Made by a program: the position numbers and the translations under genes
The notes under the pieces: generated by a model
Seen by the model: only the letters and a program-made list of their open reading frames with translations
Told to the model about the DNA's origin: nothing
Database searches by the model: none
In this document: one piece after another, positions 27,201 through 34,491 of the stretch
How positions within the stretch are numbered: position 1 is the first letter of the stretch
Layout: each line of letters opens with the position of its first letter
NCBI RefSeq assembly: GCF_030269925.1
Contig: NC_085108.1
Span: 3,534,001-3,598,000, forward strand
Origin: Bombyx mori
Taxonomy: Eukaryota > Arthropoda > Insecta > Lepidoptera > Bombycidae
Direction of reading: 5' to 3'
DNA: 64,000 nucleotides

Positions 27201-30200
27201 AAACAATATTTAATCTATTCTCAATTTGACAACAGACGTCAAGAACAAAAGTTTGACAATAAATAGTATGCATGCGTGTGTGCGTCAAATATATGGTATG
27301 TAGTGTGTGTAATGTTTTCTTAATTGATTTAATGTATCTTTTATGCATTATGCACTTCTTCTCTATATTCTTTATAAGTGTGGAAAATTTCATACTCCTC
27401 CGTCCGCGCAATTTTCGTAAAAAGGGCTACAAAGTTTTTGCTTCACGTATTAATATATAGATTATTTTGCAAATCGAACCGAATGAAAATGTAAATCCGT
27501 ATTAAGAGATGACATGATTTTTTTTATTGTGATAATGTGCCTATAAAACAAAATTGTATAGTAATAAAGAAGTAAATATTTTATTTAATCGCAAAACTCC
27601 ATGTATTTTGTATAAAGTTATTGAAGAGTTTCTTCCAGAAAACCGCGAAAACACCGCTTAAACGGTTAAAAAAGGAACCACAAATAGTAATGAAAGTAAA
27701 AAAAAGATATTTAAAGTCCAAATAAATACTCGTAATTATATTATAATAACTATTAAAATAGGTATGTAGATTTATCATTTTAAAAAGATAGAAGCAGGCA
27801 CCAGAATTTGAATCGAATGGGCTAAAGAATAAGATGCCCGGTATACTCGTATCGAACGATGTGACTGTGTCCCGGTTCAAACACCGCAGCCCGATAACAT
27901 TTTTTGTAAAAAAATCTGTCCTAAGACATATTCACTAAAGACCATTATGTCATCTATGTGAACTACAAGTCCATTCATAATAATATAGTAGATTTGCGAA
28001 AGAAAATAATAATAATTGTAAATAGACATGCTTTAACAAAAACCGACTTCAAATAGAAAAAATAAAAAAGATATTTCAAAACAAATTACTATACACTAAA
28101 AACAATAATCATCGAAATCGGTTGGCGTGATATTGAGTTATTGAGTTATTCATCTATTTGTCGCGCACGTAATTAATGCAAATTTAAGACTTATGTGTTT
28201 TTCTCATGGATACCATTATCAGAACTGGACTAAATTGTAATGGGACTACAGCTTTCTAATAAAAAAAGAATCATCAAAATCGATTTACTCATTCAAAAGT
28301 TATCAGGTAACAAACATATAAAAAAAAACATAGAGTCGAATTGAAAACCTCCTCTTTTTTTGAAGTCAGTTAAAAAAAAAGCGAACGTATTCTTTTATTA
28401 AATCGAAACCCATCTTTCAAAGGTCGCAAAGTCCGCAAATAGGATGAAATGGGCGATCGCGTGAACGTCTCAACAAAACAATATAGAATGGGACATTTGT
28501 TTCATTGTCGGTAATACGAATTTATGACACAATAATATGCTAAACACACATACACATGTAAGCGTCTCCGACGTCTCAGTTAAGCCGGGCCGATGTATGT
28601 CTTATTAGAGTCCGTTTTATCCAATAGGAGATTTGTTAGACATTGTCGTATTAGACGCGATATTGCTGACTGAAACACGTCATCTCGGATCCTCCCGATC
28701 CACTAACGGTGCTTTTAGGTACTTCAAGCACCGGTCACCGTTCTCGTCGAACCCGTCGCTTGCGACGAAGGGCTCGACGAGTAAATTAACTCTCAGACAC
28801 AGCCCATTGAGTTTCTCGCCGGATCTTCTCAGCGGGTCGCGTTTCCGATCCGGTGGTAGATTCTGCGAAGCACGGCTCTTGCTAGGGTTCGTGTTAGCAT
28901 CGTCGTCAGGTTTGAGCCCCGTGAGCTCACCTACCAGCCACGGTTACGCTGGAATAGCCGCTCCGGGCTACCAGCTTAGGTAGGAAAAAAAAAAGCTGAC
29001 TAAATATCGCCTTACTAAGCGTCGTTACAACCCTAATTCAAAAAAAATTTCTATAGTGTTTGGAATTAAAGATTAGAGCTGATATTGCTCGGTAGACCGA
29101 CGGTCCAAATGTTGTTGTTCGGAACTTTACGGTGCTTTTAGGTACCAAAACCGGTCACCGTCTTCGCCGAACCCGTCGCTTGCGACGAAGGGCTCGGCGA
29201 GTAAATTAACCCATAGACACAGCCCACTGAGTTTCTCGCCGGATCTTTCAGTGGGTCGCGTTTCCGATCCGGTGGTACATTCTGCGAAGCACTGCTCTAA
29301 CTAGGGCCAATGTTAGCAACGCTTCCGGTTTGAGCCCCGTGAGCTCACCTACACGTCAAGGCGAAGCTGAATTAAACTCTTAAGACTATCAGCATAGGTA
29401 GGGAAAAAAACCACTGCTTTCATTCACAGTGCGCTTCCAAAGATCCTTTTTACCACGTTTTCAGCGGTTCTAGTTAGTATGAATGAGAACCCTAGGCTGT
29501 GCTACAGTAAAAACTTTATTTGTACAGGTACAGAAAAAGTAACTTTAGTCCGCGCGGGTAGGTACCACCGCGCTGCCTATTTCTGCCGTGAAGCAGTAAT
29601 GCGTTTCGGTTTGAAGGATGCGGCAGCCGTTGTAACTATACTCGAGACCTTAGAACTTATATCTCAAGGTGGGTGGCTTATTTACGTTGTATATGTCTAT
29701 GGGCTCCAGTAACCACTTAACACCAGGTGGGTTGTGAGCTCGTCCACCCATCTAAGCAATAAAAACAAAACAAAAAAAGTGTGTGTGTCCGCTCCGACGC
29801 ACGACTGGAGTTTACTGGATATAAATATAAATTTGTGTCAGTTGAATACAGTAAAATATGGAAGTTACGTATTCTAGTGAGAATGATCCGGGAGTTGCGG
29901 AACACGTGGATGCGGTAATTAAGTAAGTCTATATAATTCACTTTTACAATTAATATATAAGTTGTCCATTCACTGATAGAAGGAATTGTTTATATTTAAT
30001 AAGCTTTATTAATAAATGATTTGTAGCGGGTTATATTCGGGTATCAACCCACTAACAGTTGATACGTTCAGGAATCGAACCCGAACGGCGTCCGGCCACA
30101 AGCAAAACGATGTCGGTAAATTAAACGAAACAATACGAGAAATAGTTCTATATTACGACAACACGATACACTACAGATTATTAAGAAATTAACGAGACAC

Positions 30201-32178
30201 AAAACAAACGACTAACAAATATATGAAAATACAATAATGAGAGAAACGCGCGATCAGTACGAGGCTTTGTGGCGGACTGCCGGCGCAGCAGCCCGGCGTC
30301 ACCTGCGATAACGCGGCCGCGCGTTGGCTCCTGATTGGCGCGCGCACGCATCACGCAATCAGGAGCCAATCAGGCGCATAACGCATTTCGTGTGACATGC
30401 TATACTCTCTAGTACGATTTTGGTCCCCATAATTTTCATACCCCGGGCCTATATATGTAAATCGATTCTTAAGGAGTAAACTCCAAAAAGAAGTAAAGAT
30501 TCAAAAAAAACAGTGCACCAGTTTGAACACCCTCTAACTTTCAGACAATCCGCACGTCATTGAACATACTGTTAACTGTAAGGTCAACAACAAAACCAGA
30601 CAAGACAACATCTATTTAACTCAATAATTAATTAATTTAATATTCTATCAACGTCCGAATCAGAGCTTGTCTAACTTGATGCATAAAGAAATAATTGTTC
30701 GAAAATCACTATGTACTACGTCTAGATTATTTGCAATGGCGTTATTAAATAGGATATCTTGTTTTTTCGTGATTGAGGTCAATTGATCTATGTAGGGCAC
30801 AAATAATTACAGCCTCAAATGCACGCTTGAGAGGGTCAATCAAAATTTCTGGACAATTTAAAGAGTAATAATTGTAAATAGACATGTTTTAACGAAAACC
30901 GACTTGAAATAGAAAAAAAAGATATTCCAAAACAAATTAATATACACTAAAAACAATAATCATCGAAATCGGTTGGCGTGATATTGAGTTATTGAGTTAT
31001 TCATCTGTTTGTCGCGCACGTACTTAATGTCAATTTAAGACTTATATGGTTTTCTCATGGATTCCATTATCAGAACTGGACTTAATTATAATGGGACCAC
31101 ACGGGAAGCGTCAGCTTTCTAATAAAAAAAGAATCATCAAAATCGATTCACCCAGACAAAAGTTATGAGGTAACAAACTTTAAAAAAAACACATTAGAAT
31201 TGGGAACCTCCTCCTTTTTTGGAGTCGGTTAATAAACAAAAAATATTTCAATTAAAAGGTACGTTGCGCCTTGATCCCGAATTTATAAAAAAAAATCGAT
31301 AACATTACATTTTTGATAAATATCACGAGCTCCGAAAATACTTAATTAAAATTAAATATATACATAGTATATATGTAGTTTAAAAACGATAAGAATTCAT
31401 GTTTCATCGTCAAACCGAAGTAACAATAAATTTTATATATTTTTTTTTATACCGTTGCTACAGGGCAGCGCATGAGAATGAAGGATATTAAATTAAATTA
31501 ATATTACATTATATTGTCATCCTTAATGTGTGTGGAATGTTCAAATTCATAAACTGATGGTAGAGAATCCTGTGAGCCAGCAGTGGTAGGTACCACCTTC
31601 CTGCATATTTCTGCCGTGAAGCAGTAATGCGTTTCGGTTTGAAGAGTGGAGCAGCCGTTGTTACTATACTGAGATCTTAGAACTTATATCTCAAGGTGGG
31701 TGGCGCATTTACGTTGTAGATGTCCATGGGCTCCAGTAACCACTTAACACCAGGTGAGCTGTGAGCTCGTCCACCCATCTAAGCAATAAAAAAATGAAAA
31801 ATAAATTTCTTTTTTTTCCTACCTTTGCTGATAGCCTTGAGATGCTATTTTAGCTTCACCCTAACGTCTAGGTGAGCTCACGGGGCTCAAACCAGAGGTG
31901 TTCCTAACACTGCCCCTAGCAAAAGCAGTGCTTCGTAGAATCTACCACCGGATCGGAAACGCGACCCACCGAGATGATCCGGCCAGAAACTCAGTGGGCT
32001 GTGTATATGGGTTAATTCGCTCGTCGAACCCGTCGCAAGGGTTCGACGAAGACGGTGACCGGTGCTTGAGGTACCTAAAAGCACCGTTAGTGGATCGGGA
32101 GGAGCTTTATGACAAGCTAAATAGTATTTAAAACAGTGGTTCCGACTTACCTTTCACACGGAATTCGGTGTGGTCCAT
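6093..32178 (-). CDS. Hdc: histidine decarboxylase gene (spliced CDS, 14 coding exons placed; last exon uncertain)
   Basis: Converts L-histidine to histamine with pyridoxal phosphate; in insects histamine is the photoreceptor transmitter. The coding exons, listed separately, join with GT-AG sites and matching phases into 496 codons plus one base. Family landmarks fall at expected numbers: [12 protein letters not shown] about residues 70-81, the PLP-stacking His193 in [10 protein letters not shown], Thr246 in LGTTG, Asp272 in HVDAAYAG, Schiff-base Lys304 in NPSKW, loop Tyr333. HDC is favoured over tyrosine or DOPA decarboxylase by the [10 protein letters not shown] block (Ser353; DOPA decarboxylases have Gly there and HWG instead of HWQ), by [10 protein letters not shown], and by a C-terminal part ending near TNQDILDDWNEI. 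The start is the Met in exon 2, behind a good acceptor and with no earlier ATG in the predicted leader. Introns are loaded with transposons. Paralogue assignment rests on remembered family motifs, not on a search. Confidence 0.88.
6360..6764. mobile_element. solo LTR of a retrotransposon
   Basis: A 405-bp unit begins TGTTACGC and ends GCGTAACA, perfect inverted termini, flanked by ATAT at 6356-6359 and 6765-6768 (4-bp target duplication). A TATA box (TATAAAA, 6533-6539) is followed about 30 bases on by a CAGTCAGT initiator on the plus strand, so the LTR is plus-oriented, antisense to Hdc. It is probably Gypsy-type from TG/CA ends and duplication size. Confidence 0.88.
6840..6906 (-). repeat. 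old SINE head
   Basis: Decayed reverse tRNA-like head: a B-box-like GATTTGAACC and the closing AGACCACGACGGCTT resemble Bm1. Confidence 0.4.
7039..7203 (-). CDS. Hdc: Hdc exon 14
   Basis: 165 bases, residues 407-460: [20 protein letters not shown] through [18 protein letters not shown], the small C-terminal domain. The acceptor is ATCTCTCAG. The donor GGTATTT is weaker than the others but gives the right phase for exon 15. Confidence 0.91.
7536..7614 (-). CDS. Hdc: Hdc exon 13
   Basis: 79 bases, residues 380-405, [20 protein letters not shown] then PQPSNL. Two GTAAC donors lie nine bases apart (after 7545 and after 7536). The downstream one is preferred because it yields [12 protein letters not shown], which keeps the conserved LG before the next strand; the upstream one would delete three residues. 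Confidence 0.87.
7661..7783. repeat. 41-bp tandem repeat, three copies
   Basis: The unit TAATAAATTTTAAAAATTGC plus 21 bases recurs at 7661, 7702 and 7743 with few changes. It lies in Hdc intron 12, 47 bp from exon 13. Confidence 0.9.
8043..8141 (-). CDS. Hdc: Hdc exon 12
   Basis: 99 bases, phase 0, residues 347-379: [20 protein letters not shown] through QKHIRE. Ser353 occupies the position that separates histidine decarboxylases (Ser) from DOPA decarboxylases (Gly). The acceptor is AAATTTGCAG and the donor GTGAGC. Confidence 0.93.
8606..9022 (-). CDS. unexplained ORF in an Hdc intron
   Basis: About 139 codons are open from an acceptor-like AAAAACTCAG (about 9023) to a stop at 8606. The product is acidic and Asn/Asp-rich, for example [18 protein letters not shown], with a more hydrophobic end. 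Its frame does not fit a splice from Hdc exon 10, which would stop after about 20 codons. I do not recognise it; it could be an exon of a nested gene, a transposon scrap or chance. Confidence 0.25.
   Translation of the reverse strand, partial: GSQNEDIKKLTLKKINIMNDIDHPKADDNKVDNKFNKNNGVITQIENRNITKVDAVEVSTDVDGNIGKDDDLYDAVGDTKNLHGYNKISHGCGKIIQLEDPNKKELLVRCLMIGDGFLVVGYLSLDSATLPTLLGVDA
9128..9147 (-). CDS. Hdc: Hdc exon 11, 20-nt microexon
   Basis: Between an acceptor TTAACAG and a strong donor GTAAGT sits a 20-base exon that completes Gly340 and encodes KAIDYM. It repairs the phase clash between exon 10 (phase 1) and exon 12 (phase 0) and supplies the residues the family has just before [10 protein letters not shown]. 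No ORF finder would report it. Confidence 0.85.
9504..9574 (-). CDS. Hdc: Hdc exon 10 (mobile loop)
   Basis: 71 bases, residues 317-339: [20 protein letters not shown] then ENS. It covers the flexible catalytic loop, with Tyr333 equivalent to the catalytic loop tyrosine. The acceptor is TTTTGTAG and the donor GTAATT, phase 1. Confidence 0.92.
9684..9930 (-). repeat. Bm1 SINE body
   Basis: Lacks the tRNA-like head; inserted in Hdc intron 9 about 110 bp upstream of exon 10, in the same strand sense as the gene. Confidence 0.9.
9931..10467. other. intron 9 spacer
   Basis: AT-rich, no recognisable feature. Confidence 0.5.
10468..10710 (+). repeat. Bm1 SINE body
   Basis: Headless copy, opposite to that at 9684. 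The two form a ~240-bp inverted pair 540 bp apart within one intron and could pair in the pre-mRNA. Confidence 0.9.
10778..10867 (-). CDS. Hdc: Hdc exon 9 (Schiff-base Lys)
   Basis: 90 bases, residues 287-315: [19 protein letters not shown] onward, to DCTAM. Lys304 in NPSKW is the PLP-binding lysine. Split codons make Arg286 (with exon 8) and Trp316 (with exon 10). Confidence 0.94.
10985..11275 (-). mobile_element. RTE-like LINE 3' end
   Basis: The minus strand translates into the terminal RT region typical of RTE-like LINEs (a GKRSRGRP...RWEDDL-like segment), followed by a 3' tail and (TAT)n near 10985. Confidence 0.55.
11543..11682 (-). CDS. Hdc: Hdc exon 8 (PLP-binding Asp)
   Basis: 140 bases, residues 240-285, [16 protein letters not shown] through [16 protein letters not shown]. 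Asp272 should salt-bridge the pyridine nitrogen and Thr246 lies on the cofactor. The intron before it is about 8.1 kb, full of repeats and the 74% AT sequence typical of this locus. Confidence 0.94.
11779..12019. mobile_element. foldback MITE with TTAA flanks
   Basis: 241 bases form one near-complete palindrome: left and right arms from GCCTTCGTCAAAC / GTTTGACGAAG meet at AGCGCCAGCGCTAT / ATAGCGCTGGCGCT around a 7-base loop. TTAA stands at 11775-11778 and 12020-12023, the target duplication of piggyBac-type elements. It lies in the large intron 97 bp upstream of Hdc exon 8. Confidence 0.85.
12055..12552 (+). repeat. Bm1 SINE with diverged middle
   Basis: The tRNA-like head (A-box region GTGGCCTAAAAGATAAGAC, B box GGTGTTCGAATCCC) is at 12055-12140, the body at 12290-12552. 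The sequence between is unlike the consensus. A second, decayed Bm1 tail follows at 12575-12672. Confidence 0.85.
13045..13152 (+). mobile_element. RTE-like LINE 3' end
   Basis: Nearly the same sequence as 22345-22455 (CATGCCACCCATGATCGA..., then ACGATATAGAAGAAG), so both are 3' ends of one LINE family truncated at different points. Confidence 0.65.
13265..13560 (-). repeat. possible interspersed repeat with 3' processing signal
   Basis: On the minus strand an AATAAA (13336-13341 region) precedes a run rich in CTCTCTGT; the block has sharp, non-intronic composition. Family not recognised. Confidence 0.3.
13885..14170 (+). mobile_element. family C LINE 3' end
   Basis: Starts TTTTAGGTACCCCAAGCACC and ends CTATCAGCATAGGTAGG plus A-rich tail. 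This tail is shared by many truncated copies here; the copy at 51887 links it to a jockey-type ORF2. Confidence 0.75.
14171..14779. other. intron spacer with a decayed Bm1 scrap
   Basis: Only 14490-14580 (GACCACGACCCACCTAGTTAAGTGG...) resembles an old reverse Bm1; the rest shows nothing. Confidence 0.4.
14780..15053. mobile_element. small TIR element, copy 1
   Basis: The ends are imperfect inverted repeats of about 40 bp (left ATTATTATCAAAGCCGGCAA..., right ...GATTGCCACCTTTGATAATAG). A second copy lies at 57081-57376 in the opposite orientation. Two short frames converge in its middle: plus-strand [20 protein letters not shown] stops at 14904 and a minus-strand frame stops at 14918. Confidence 0.7.
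15387..15633 (-). repeat. Bm1 SINE body
   Basis: Headless; followed at 15650-15725 by an older, shorter Bm1-like scrap. Confidence 0.9.
15842..16178. mobile_element. MITE with GGAACGAAGTTCC termini
   Basis: The left end AGGAACGAAGTTCCTTAT is answered by CATAAGGAACTTCATTCC at the right end. It is of the same family as 40433-40730. Confidence 0.6.
16242..16661 (+). mobile_element. non-autonomous Helitron, family H1
   Basis: Begins TCTATATATTAATACGTGAG after A and ends with a hairpin near AGTCTAATTTCGACT, then CTAG before T, the Helitron TC...hairpin...CTRR layout. There is no coding capacity. Confidence 0.75.
16690..17430. other. intron spacer
   Basis: No feature recognised; a GC-richer stretch at 17090-17225 ends in an ACGTACGTACGT run. 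Confidence 0.4.
17431..17625 (-). mobile_element. family C LINE 3' end, reverse
   Basis: Contains the conserved ATCTTCTCAGTGGGTCGCGAT block (reverse) and GAGCTCACGGGCTCA; both edges are truncated. Confidence 0.7.
17668..17840 (+). repeat. Bm1 SINE with internal deletion
   Basis: The body start is intact, but sequence from ACAACTTA jumps to the terminal GCCCATCCATCTAA. Confidence 0.85.
18540..19053 (+). mobile_element. non-autonomous Helitron, family H1, diverged
   Basis: TCTATATATTAATA start with a local duplication, GTCGAATTTCGAC hairpin and CTAG end; about 20% diverged from the others and with a longer middle. Confidence 0.65.
19827..19936 (-). CDS. Hdc: Hdc exon 7
   Basis: 110 bases, residues 204-239, [20 protein letters not shown] through GLVPFW. 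It has a strong acceptor (TTTTTCTCGCTCAG) and donor GTGAGT. Confidence 0.93.
20393..20561 (-). CDS. Hdc: Hdc exon 6 (PLP-stacking His)
   Basis: 169 bases, residues 147-202, starting [18 protein letters not shown] and containing [15 protein letters not shown], whose His193 stacks on the PLP ring. The acceptor is ATTCAAATAG and the donor GTGAGC. Phase 1 at the end pairs with exon 7 to restore Gly203. Confidence 0.93.
20817..21058 (+). repeat. Bm1 SINE body
   Basis: In Hdc intron 5, antisense to the gene, about 100 bp before the donor of exon 5 in plus coordinates. Confidence 0.9.
21157..21279 (-). CDS. Hdc: Hdc exon 5
   Basis: 123 bases, phase 0, residues 106-146: [20 protein letters not shown] through SPGGGVIQ. 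The family consensus has ASSPACTELE; here Cys is Gly. The donor is GTATGT and the acceptor ends CACTAG. Confidence 0.93.
21300..21715. repeat. repeat with ACGCTTTTAT / ATAAAAGCGT ends
   Basis: Shares CATACTAACATACATACG, then AAGCTAATAAAAGCGTATT, with 25075-25375 and 51178-51690. The repeated inverted ATAAAAGCGT suggests a DNA element; class unknown. Confidence 0.6.
22165..22457 (+). mobile_element. RTE-like LINE 3' end
   Basis: The plus strand reads FFGHIMWSP...[21 protein letters not shown], the standard C-terminus of RTE-like reverse transcriptases, then a GATATAGAAGAAG tail. The tail lies 13 bases from the Hdc exon 4 splice donor. Confidence 0.75.
22469..22582 (-). CDS. Hdc: Hdc exon 4
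   Basis: 114 bases, phase 0 at both ends, residues 68-105. It holds [19 protein letters not shown], the substrate and cofactor pocket of the N-terminal domain, and ends in LCFTW before GTAAGT. The acceptor is CTTTCACACAG. Val69 stands where most relatives have Thr (MPG then LVHWQ), a small oddity. An opposite-strand LINE tail ends about 13 bases past the donor. Confidence 0.92.
22653..22945 (+). repeat. Bm1 SINE abutting an Hdc splice donor
   Basis: Contains part of the head-linker, a body with an internal deletion of about 90 bp after AATCAGTAAT, and the AAGCAATAAAAA tail, which ends at intron position +6 of Hdc exon 3. Confidence 0.9.
22951..23123 (-). CDS. Hdc: Hdc exon 3
   Basis: 173 bases encoding residues 11-67, [19 protein letters not shown] through DQHIMPG. 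The acceptor is TTCCTGTACAG and the donor GTGAGT at 22950. This is the N-terminal helical segment used for dimer formation. A Bm1 SINE begins at intron position +6, so the donor touches the SINE tail. Confidence 0.93.
23124..24290. other. intron 2, AT-rich
   Basis: The segment 23220-23720 (GGCCCTGGGCACTCGCCGCGA near its end, GCTCCTGGGCACCGG near its start) may be an old repeat; otherwise nothing is seen. Confidence 0.4.
24291..24522 (-). mobile_element. RTE-like LINE 3' end
   Basis: The minus strand encodes [20 protein letters not shown] and [12 protein letters not shown], a typical LINE C-terminus, followed by a GATGATGAT tail. Confidence 0.75.
24838..25031 (+). mobile_element. Helitron 3' part, family H2
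   Basis: Ends ACTACGAAGTATGCCGGGTCAG then CTAG before T; close to 55960-56252 but 5'-truncated. Confidence 0.7.
25060..25378. repeat. ATAAAAGCGT repeat, second copy
   Basis: Same family as 21300; follows the H2 Helitron end by about 30 bp, an association also worth testing elsewhere. Confidence 0.6.
25856..26100 (-). repeat. Bm1 SINE body
   Basis: Headless, with several point changes. Confidence 0.88.
26146..26433. repeat. 74-bp tandem array, 3.9 copies
   Basis: Units start at 26146, 26220, 26294 and 26368 with almost no divergence; the last lacks ACTTGTAG. The flanks show no transposon ends. Confidence 0.95.
26530..26640 (-). repeat. old Bm1 scrap
   Basis: AACAGCTGCCCCACCGTCC through GGCAGGAATAGGCAGG is a diverged reverse Bm1 body. 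Confidence 0.6.
27064..27463 (-). mobile_element. non-autonomous Helitron, family H1
   Basis: Reverse copy: CTAGAGGTCCCGCAGTAGTC hairpin end first, TATTAATATATAGA start last; nearly identical to 34492, so recently active. Confidence 0.78.
27795..27900 (+). repeat. SINE tRNA-like head
   Basis: GGGCTAAAGAATAAGATGCC (A-box region) and CCCGGTTCAAACACC (B box) resemble a diverged Bm1 head without body. Confidence 0.5.
28013..28376. mobile_element. MITE with ACCGACTTCAA termini, copy 1
   Basis: AACCGACTTCAAATAG near the left is answered by TTTTTGAAGTCAGTTAA on the right. It matches 30867-31234 throughout, both in Hdc intron 2. Confidence 0.75.
28650..28990 (+). mobile_element. family C LINE 3' end
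   Basis: One of the longer copies: the final ORF2 codons ([12 protein letters not shown], frame degraded) precede GGTGCTTTTAGGTACTTC; ends AGCTTAGGTAGG plus A tail. Confidence 0.75.
29128..29410 (+). mobile_element. family C LINE 3' end
   Basis: A second copy 140 bp after the previous one in the same orientation; about 85% alike by eye. Confidence 0.75.
29545..29768 (+). repeat. Bm1 SINE body
   Basis: 5'-truncated inside the GTCCGCGCGGG segment. Confidence 0.88.
30030..30420. other. GC-rich island in intron 2 with twin CCAAT motifs
   Basis: A tRNA-T-arm-like GTTCGATTCC (reverse, 30070-30085) precedes a GC-rich patch. GGCTCCTGATTGG is mirrored by CCAATCAGGAGCC (30328-30371). Unlike the surrounding intron; could be part of an LTR element or a regulatory island. 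Confidence 0.4.
30867..31234. mobile_element. MITE with ACCGACTTCAA termini, copy 2
   Basis: Same family and orientation as 28013-28376; ends TTTTGGAGTCGGTTAA. Confidence 0.75.
31562..31797 (+). repeat. Bm1 SINE body
   Basis: 5'-truncated, slightly diverged (TACTGAGATCTTAG variant shared with 20940). Confidence 0.88.
31808..32106 (-). mobile_element. family C LINE 3' end, reverse
   Basis: Runs from TTTTTTCCTACCTTTGCTGA to GGTGCTTGAGGTACC and the last ORF2 codons. Its edge is about 45 bp from the Hdc exon 2 donor. Confidence 0.75.
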
Positions 32179-32197
32179 TTTCCAAATTACAATTAAC
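32151..32197 (-). CDS. Hdc: Hdc exon 2 (start codon)
   Basis: The acceptor is a pyrimidine-rich tract ending TTCGCAG at 32198. Nineteen leader bases are followed by ATG at 32178, and 28 coding bases give MDHTEFRVK plus one base before the donor GTAAG at 32150. The split codon with exon 3 gives Ala, so the protein starts [17 protein letters not shown], the usual opening of this decarboxylase family. Family C LINE sequence ends about 45 bases downstream of the donor. Confidence 0.83.
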
Positions 32198-32399
32198 CTG
32201 CGAACAAAATATAAAATAAATTAGTAATATTATATCTCGCTATTGTATAAATTTGTATAGTTAAGAACACGCCGGAGTTCTCAGGAAACACCGTAATGGC
32301 CATTCTGGTTGGTAATTAGCAAAAATGATATTTGAAAACGTGGATAATCGCAACCGCAATGACCCAAGTTAATATGTCGCAGATGACGCAGTCCCACGA

Positions 32400-32930
32400 G
32401 ATGCTTAGATCAAATCTTGTTTGGACATCAAGCTCCACGACTTTGTCCACGAGGCCAAGAATCACAGCAGATAGAGAGCAATTGTACATGAGAAATAATG
32501 CAGTGGGGGAGTCACGACTCTCAATTAAGAGAAGACCGGGTCTGCGGAGGTATTTCGGTTACCTCTGTATTTTGTACCGTATGTTCCATGGGATTGCTAT
32601 ATATTGCTGATACTATCATCTCGTTTTTACCATCGCACCGCCCGCCACCGGAGTAGAGCTTATCCATATTACTTGGAGCCACTGCGATCATCTACAGTGC
32701 GTTTCCAGAGGCCTTTTTGCCACGTACCATCCGGCTATGGAATGAGCTCCCCTCCGCGGTGTTTCCCGAACGCTATGACATGTCCTTCTTCAAACGTGGC
32801 TTGTGGAGAGTAATAAGCGGTAGGCAGCGGCTTGGCCCTGCCCCTGGCATTGCTGAAGTTCATGCGCGACGGTAACTACTCACCATCAGGTGGGCCGTAC
32901 GCTCGTCTGTCTACCAGGCCAATAAATAAA
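32400..32930 (+). mobile_element. family D LINE ORF2 C-terminus and 3' end
   Basis: Plus-strand frames give FYHRTARHRSR, LWNELPSAVFPERYDMSFFK and LWRVISGRQRLG, the end of a jockey/CR1-type ORF2, closing with a CTACCAGGCCAATAAATAAA tail; frame broken. Lies upstream of Hdc exon 2. Confidence 0.7.
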
Positions 32931-33204
32931 AAAGAGCGATGCAAGGAGGATTATGTAAAGCATCTTCTTAGAAGCGAAGGATTACACGACTCTACAAAAA
33001 AAAATTCGTTCTTTGTCCTAACGTTTATATACTAGGTTTTTCCGGTTAATTATTCACAAAAACGAAAATAAAATACCTTTTTTGGTATAAATTTTGCTTT
33101 TGTGATAGTTATAGTAATAATACTCATTTTTTTTTTATTTTATAAATTTTAATTAATTTTAATACTTTCAAAAAAACCTCGCTATGAGAGGGGTGTTGAC
33201 GTTT

Positions 33205-33530
33205 CCACAGTGCCACTAGATGGCACTCGAGTCATAAACAACGATCAGGTGTTTTGTACAAGCCCAGAAAAACTTAAGATGTCACGAAAGTGTAAATACG
33301 ATGCTGATGCATTTTCTTTCATATGTGGTCAATTTATTAAAGTTCAAAAGCAAACTATTTCATGCCATGTATATTTTTTTTCGTCTAAAATATCGATATT
33401 TTATGCTTTGCAATCAAAGTCTAATTTGGTGTTGACCCGTGTTATTTACCAAACAAAAACACCGGACAAAACCCCCGGAAGCTCCATACCGCGACAGATC
33501 GGATCTATGGTCAGCGTTCAGTAATGCAAG
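33205..33530 (+). pseudogene. fragment of a Cys-rich transposon-type protein (uncertain)
   Basis: After ATG at 33279 the frame reads SRKCKYDADAFSFICGQFIK, resembling a Cys-X-X-Cys opening of a family of unknown insect proteins often linked to mobile elements. Similarity fades after about 30 codons. Confidence 0.3.
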
Positions 33531-33629
33531 AAAAGGGAACCCCGAATTCCTTGGCGATGCTAATCAGCATCAAAATTGTTTTTCCAATCACTTATACCCG
33601 AACCAAAAACTTATTGAAACCAAAATAAC

Positions 33630-33790
33630 CAAAATCTTCTTCTTCTTCACCTTATCAGCCACAGTCCACTGCTCGACATAGGCCTCCCCCAAGCCTCGCC
33701 ACAAAGACCGGTCTTACGCTGTCTGCATCCAGCGGATCCTCGCAAACCTCAATATATCGTCGGTCTATTTTTTCCATCTCATTTTTCAAT
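33630..33790 (-). mobile_element. RTE-like LINE 3' end
   Basis: Reverse of CAGTCCACTGCTCGACATAG is the phrase shared by RTE-type 3' ends (compare 41395); the tail is GAAGAAGAAGA. Confidence 0.55.
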
Positions 33791-34074
33791 ACAAAGCAAT
33801 TAATGTTTTATTGAAAGCCCGCGTACCTTGCGCGTTTGTTTTAATACATTGCGTATTATTCATGAGTATTAATCGGAGATGGCAATACTGCTATAATAAT
33901 ACAATTGAAACATGGACCTATTAGCTCCGGTGTTAGCCAGACGGTTGCCCAAACGATTGGCCAAAAATCATATTTACTGAACTATAGTGATGTTGGTGTA
34001 ATCAATCACAGAAAAGAAACGTTATTTACTTTACGCTTATTTACAGTTTCAGACGAGATTATATTTACTTTATA

Positions 34075-34305
34075 CCGGTGGTAGGAGCTCTTGTGAGTCC
34101 GCGCGGGTAGGTACCACCACCCTGCCTATTTCAGCCGTGAAGCAGTAATGCGTTTCGTTTTAAAGGGTGGAGCAGCCGTTGTGACTATACTTGAGACCTT
34201 AGGACTTATATCTCAAGATGGGTGGCGCATTTACGTTGTAGATGTCTACGGGCTCCAGTAGCCACTTAACACCAGGTGGGCTGTGAGCTCGTCCACCCAT
34301 CTGGA
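34075..34305 (+). repeat. Bm1 SINE body
   Basis: Followed at 34305-34378 by a reverse SINE head (GGGCGTCTTATCCATTAAGC, CGCGACGACTT) of another insertion. Confidence 0.85.
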
Positions 34306-34491
34306 GTCATGGCCTATTCAATGCTCAGAGGCTATCGGAGCCGGGCGTCTTATCCATTAAGCCGCGACGACTTCGGGTGATGTTCGAGTAATATTTCATA
34401 TTTAATATTAAGCTGACTTCTTTATGAGTTAGTCTTTTTTCCGACGCCACTTCGAAACAGAAGACCGATAAATAAGTATTTAGCGAATTTT

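Noticed and set aside
30030..30120. possible tRNA 3' half (GTTCGATTCC on the minus strand)
   Set aside because: No A box or paired stems could be found.
6093..32178. tyrosine or DOPA decarboxylase instead of Hdc
   Set aside because: [20 protein letters not shown] and [11 protein letters not shown] fit histidine decarboxylase better; the others have HWG at the first block, and DOPA decarboxylase has Gly in place of Ser353. A tree would settle it.
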